DNA from: Porphyridium purpureum
Taxonomy: Eukaryota > Rhodophyta > Bangiophyceae > Porphyridiales > Porphyridiaceae
Direction: 5' to 3'
NCBI GenBank assembly: GCA_008690995.1
Contig: VRMN01000001.1
Span: 1-64,000, forward strand
DNA: 64,000 bases
Below are positions 63,730 to 64,000 of this stretch, one piece after another. Each line of letters starts with the position of its first letter. Position 1 is the stretch's first letter. A program made the translations under genes and the position numbers. The notes beneath the pieces are model-generated. The model had not been told where the DNA came from. It ran no database searches and was given only the letters and a program-made list of their open reading frames with translations.

Positions 63730-64000
63730 TCAGAAACCGAATATAAGATACTTTGTGTTAACTGGTGCCACAGTCTTACTTTCCAAAGGTTAGAGGAGCC
63801 GCGATCACAGAAGCGTGCTCGCCATCCCGAATCGCGTACAGGACGAATTTGAGCCACGAGCTGTCGGCCACAAGCGCGCTGCCGTAACTTACTACTCGGA
63901 TGCGAGATACTGCGTTCAGTTCACGGTGTCAAACCCGATGCACGGATCCACACGCGCCTCCAGATCCGTCAGAAGCGCAATGCATTTGTCGCATGTTTTC
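63730..64000. other. Window end, no gene assigned
   Basis: The minus strand starts with a short frame (KTCDKCIALLTDLEARVDP, then CIGFDTVN) that may be the end of an exon or relic running in from the right. It is too short to name. Confidence 0.3.

Noticed and set aside
63860-63980. Minus-strand IGFDT motif as a possible 3'-5' exonuclease start
   Set aside because: Only about 27 codons before a stop; too little to support a domain call.
1-64000. tRNA, rRNA and snRNA genes
   Set aside because: I looked for the T-loop GGTTCGAATCC pattern and U1/U2/U6 landmarks on both strands by eye and saw none; a covariance-model scan would be decisive.

Overview
The window is nuclear DNA of a eukaryote with compact, almost intron-less, GC-rich genes. 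Conserved eukaryotic proteins are read as long single frames: DNA polymerase delta catalytic subunit, UTP4, Rab escort protein, NAA20, VPS51 and a PIMT-domain protein. The density of Ty1/copia, Ty3/gypsy, Tc1/mariner and LINE copies, the scarcity of introns and the TTAGGG-type telomere motif would suit a unicellular red alga of the Porphyridium kind. That placement is inference; nothing seen fixes the species.

Layout. 1-12.7 kb is a pile of mobile DNA: the 3' part of an R2-like LINE ending next to interstitial telomere repeats, an intact-looking Tc1 element inserted beside those repeats, a whole-looking young gypsy element (5224-10573, 5-bp target duplication) and a decayed Tc1 relative. 12.7-19.9 kb holds host genes: on the minus strand an amino-acid dehydrogenase followed 16 bp later by a fused FAD amine oxidase-SABATH methyltransferase, and divergently UTP4. 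20.2-33.4 kb is a second transposon cluster: a whole-looking young copia element, a truncated Tc3-like transposase, a second gypsy element with non-matching flanks, and a copia fragment. 33.4-35.8 kb has no gene I can support. 35.8-53.8 kb is gene-rich: a small two-helix membrane ORF, Rab escort protein, a single-pass membrane protein with a pentapeptide-repeat-like ectodomain, a Pat-like ADP-forming acyl-CoA ligase/GNAT protein, NAA20, an unidentified 485-residue protein, POLD1 and a flavin monooxygenase. 53.9-55.5 kb is a second near-identical Tc1 copy, again next to telomere-like repeats. VPS51 and a PIMT methyltransferase-BTB fusion follow, and the window ends in a decayed Fanzor/TnpB gene on the minus strand.

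How things fit. Host genes are housekeeping in character: replication, pre-rRNA processing, Rab prenylation, endosome-to-Golgi tethering and N-terminal acetylation. Two are unusual fusions. The dehydrogenase/oxidase/methyltransferase group could be one metabolic unit acting on an amino acid. The PIMT-BTB protein could be a ubiquitin-ligase adaptor for isoaspartyl-damaged proteins, by analogy with animal PCMTD proteins. Several host genes show a frame change near the 5' end (POLD1, the acyl-CoA ligase, the pentapeptide protein, the 46.7-48.1 kb gene), suggesting short 5'-biased introns or single-base assembly errors, so their N termini are uncertain.
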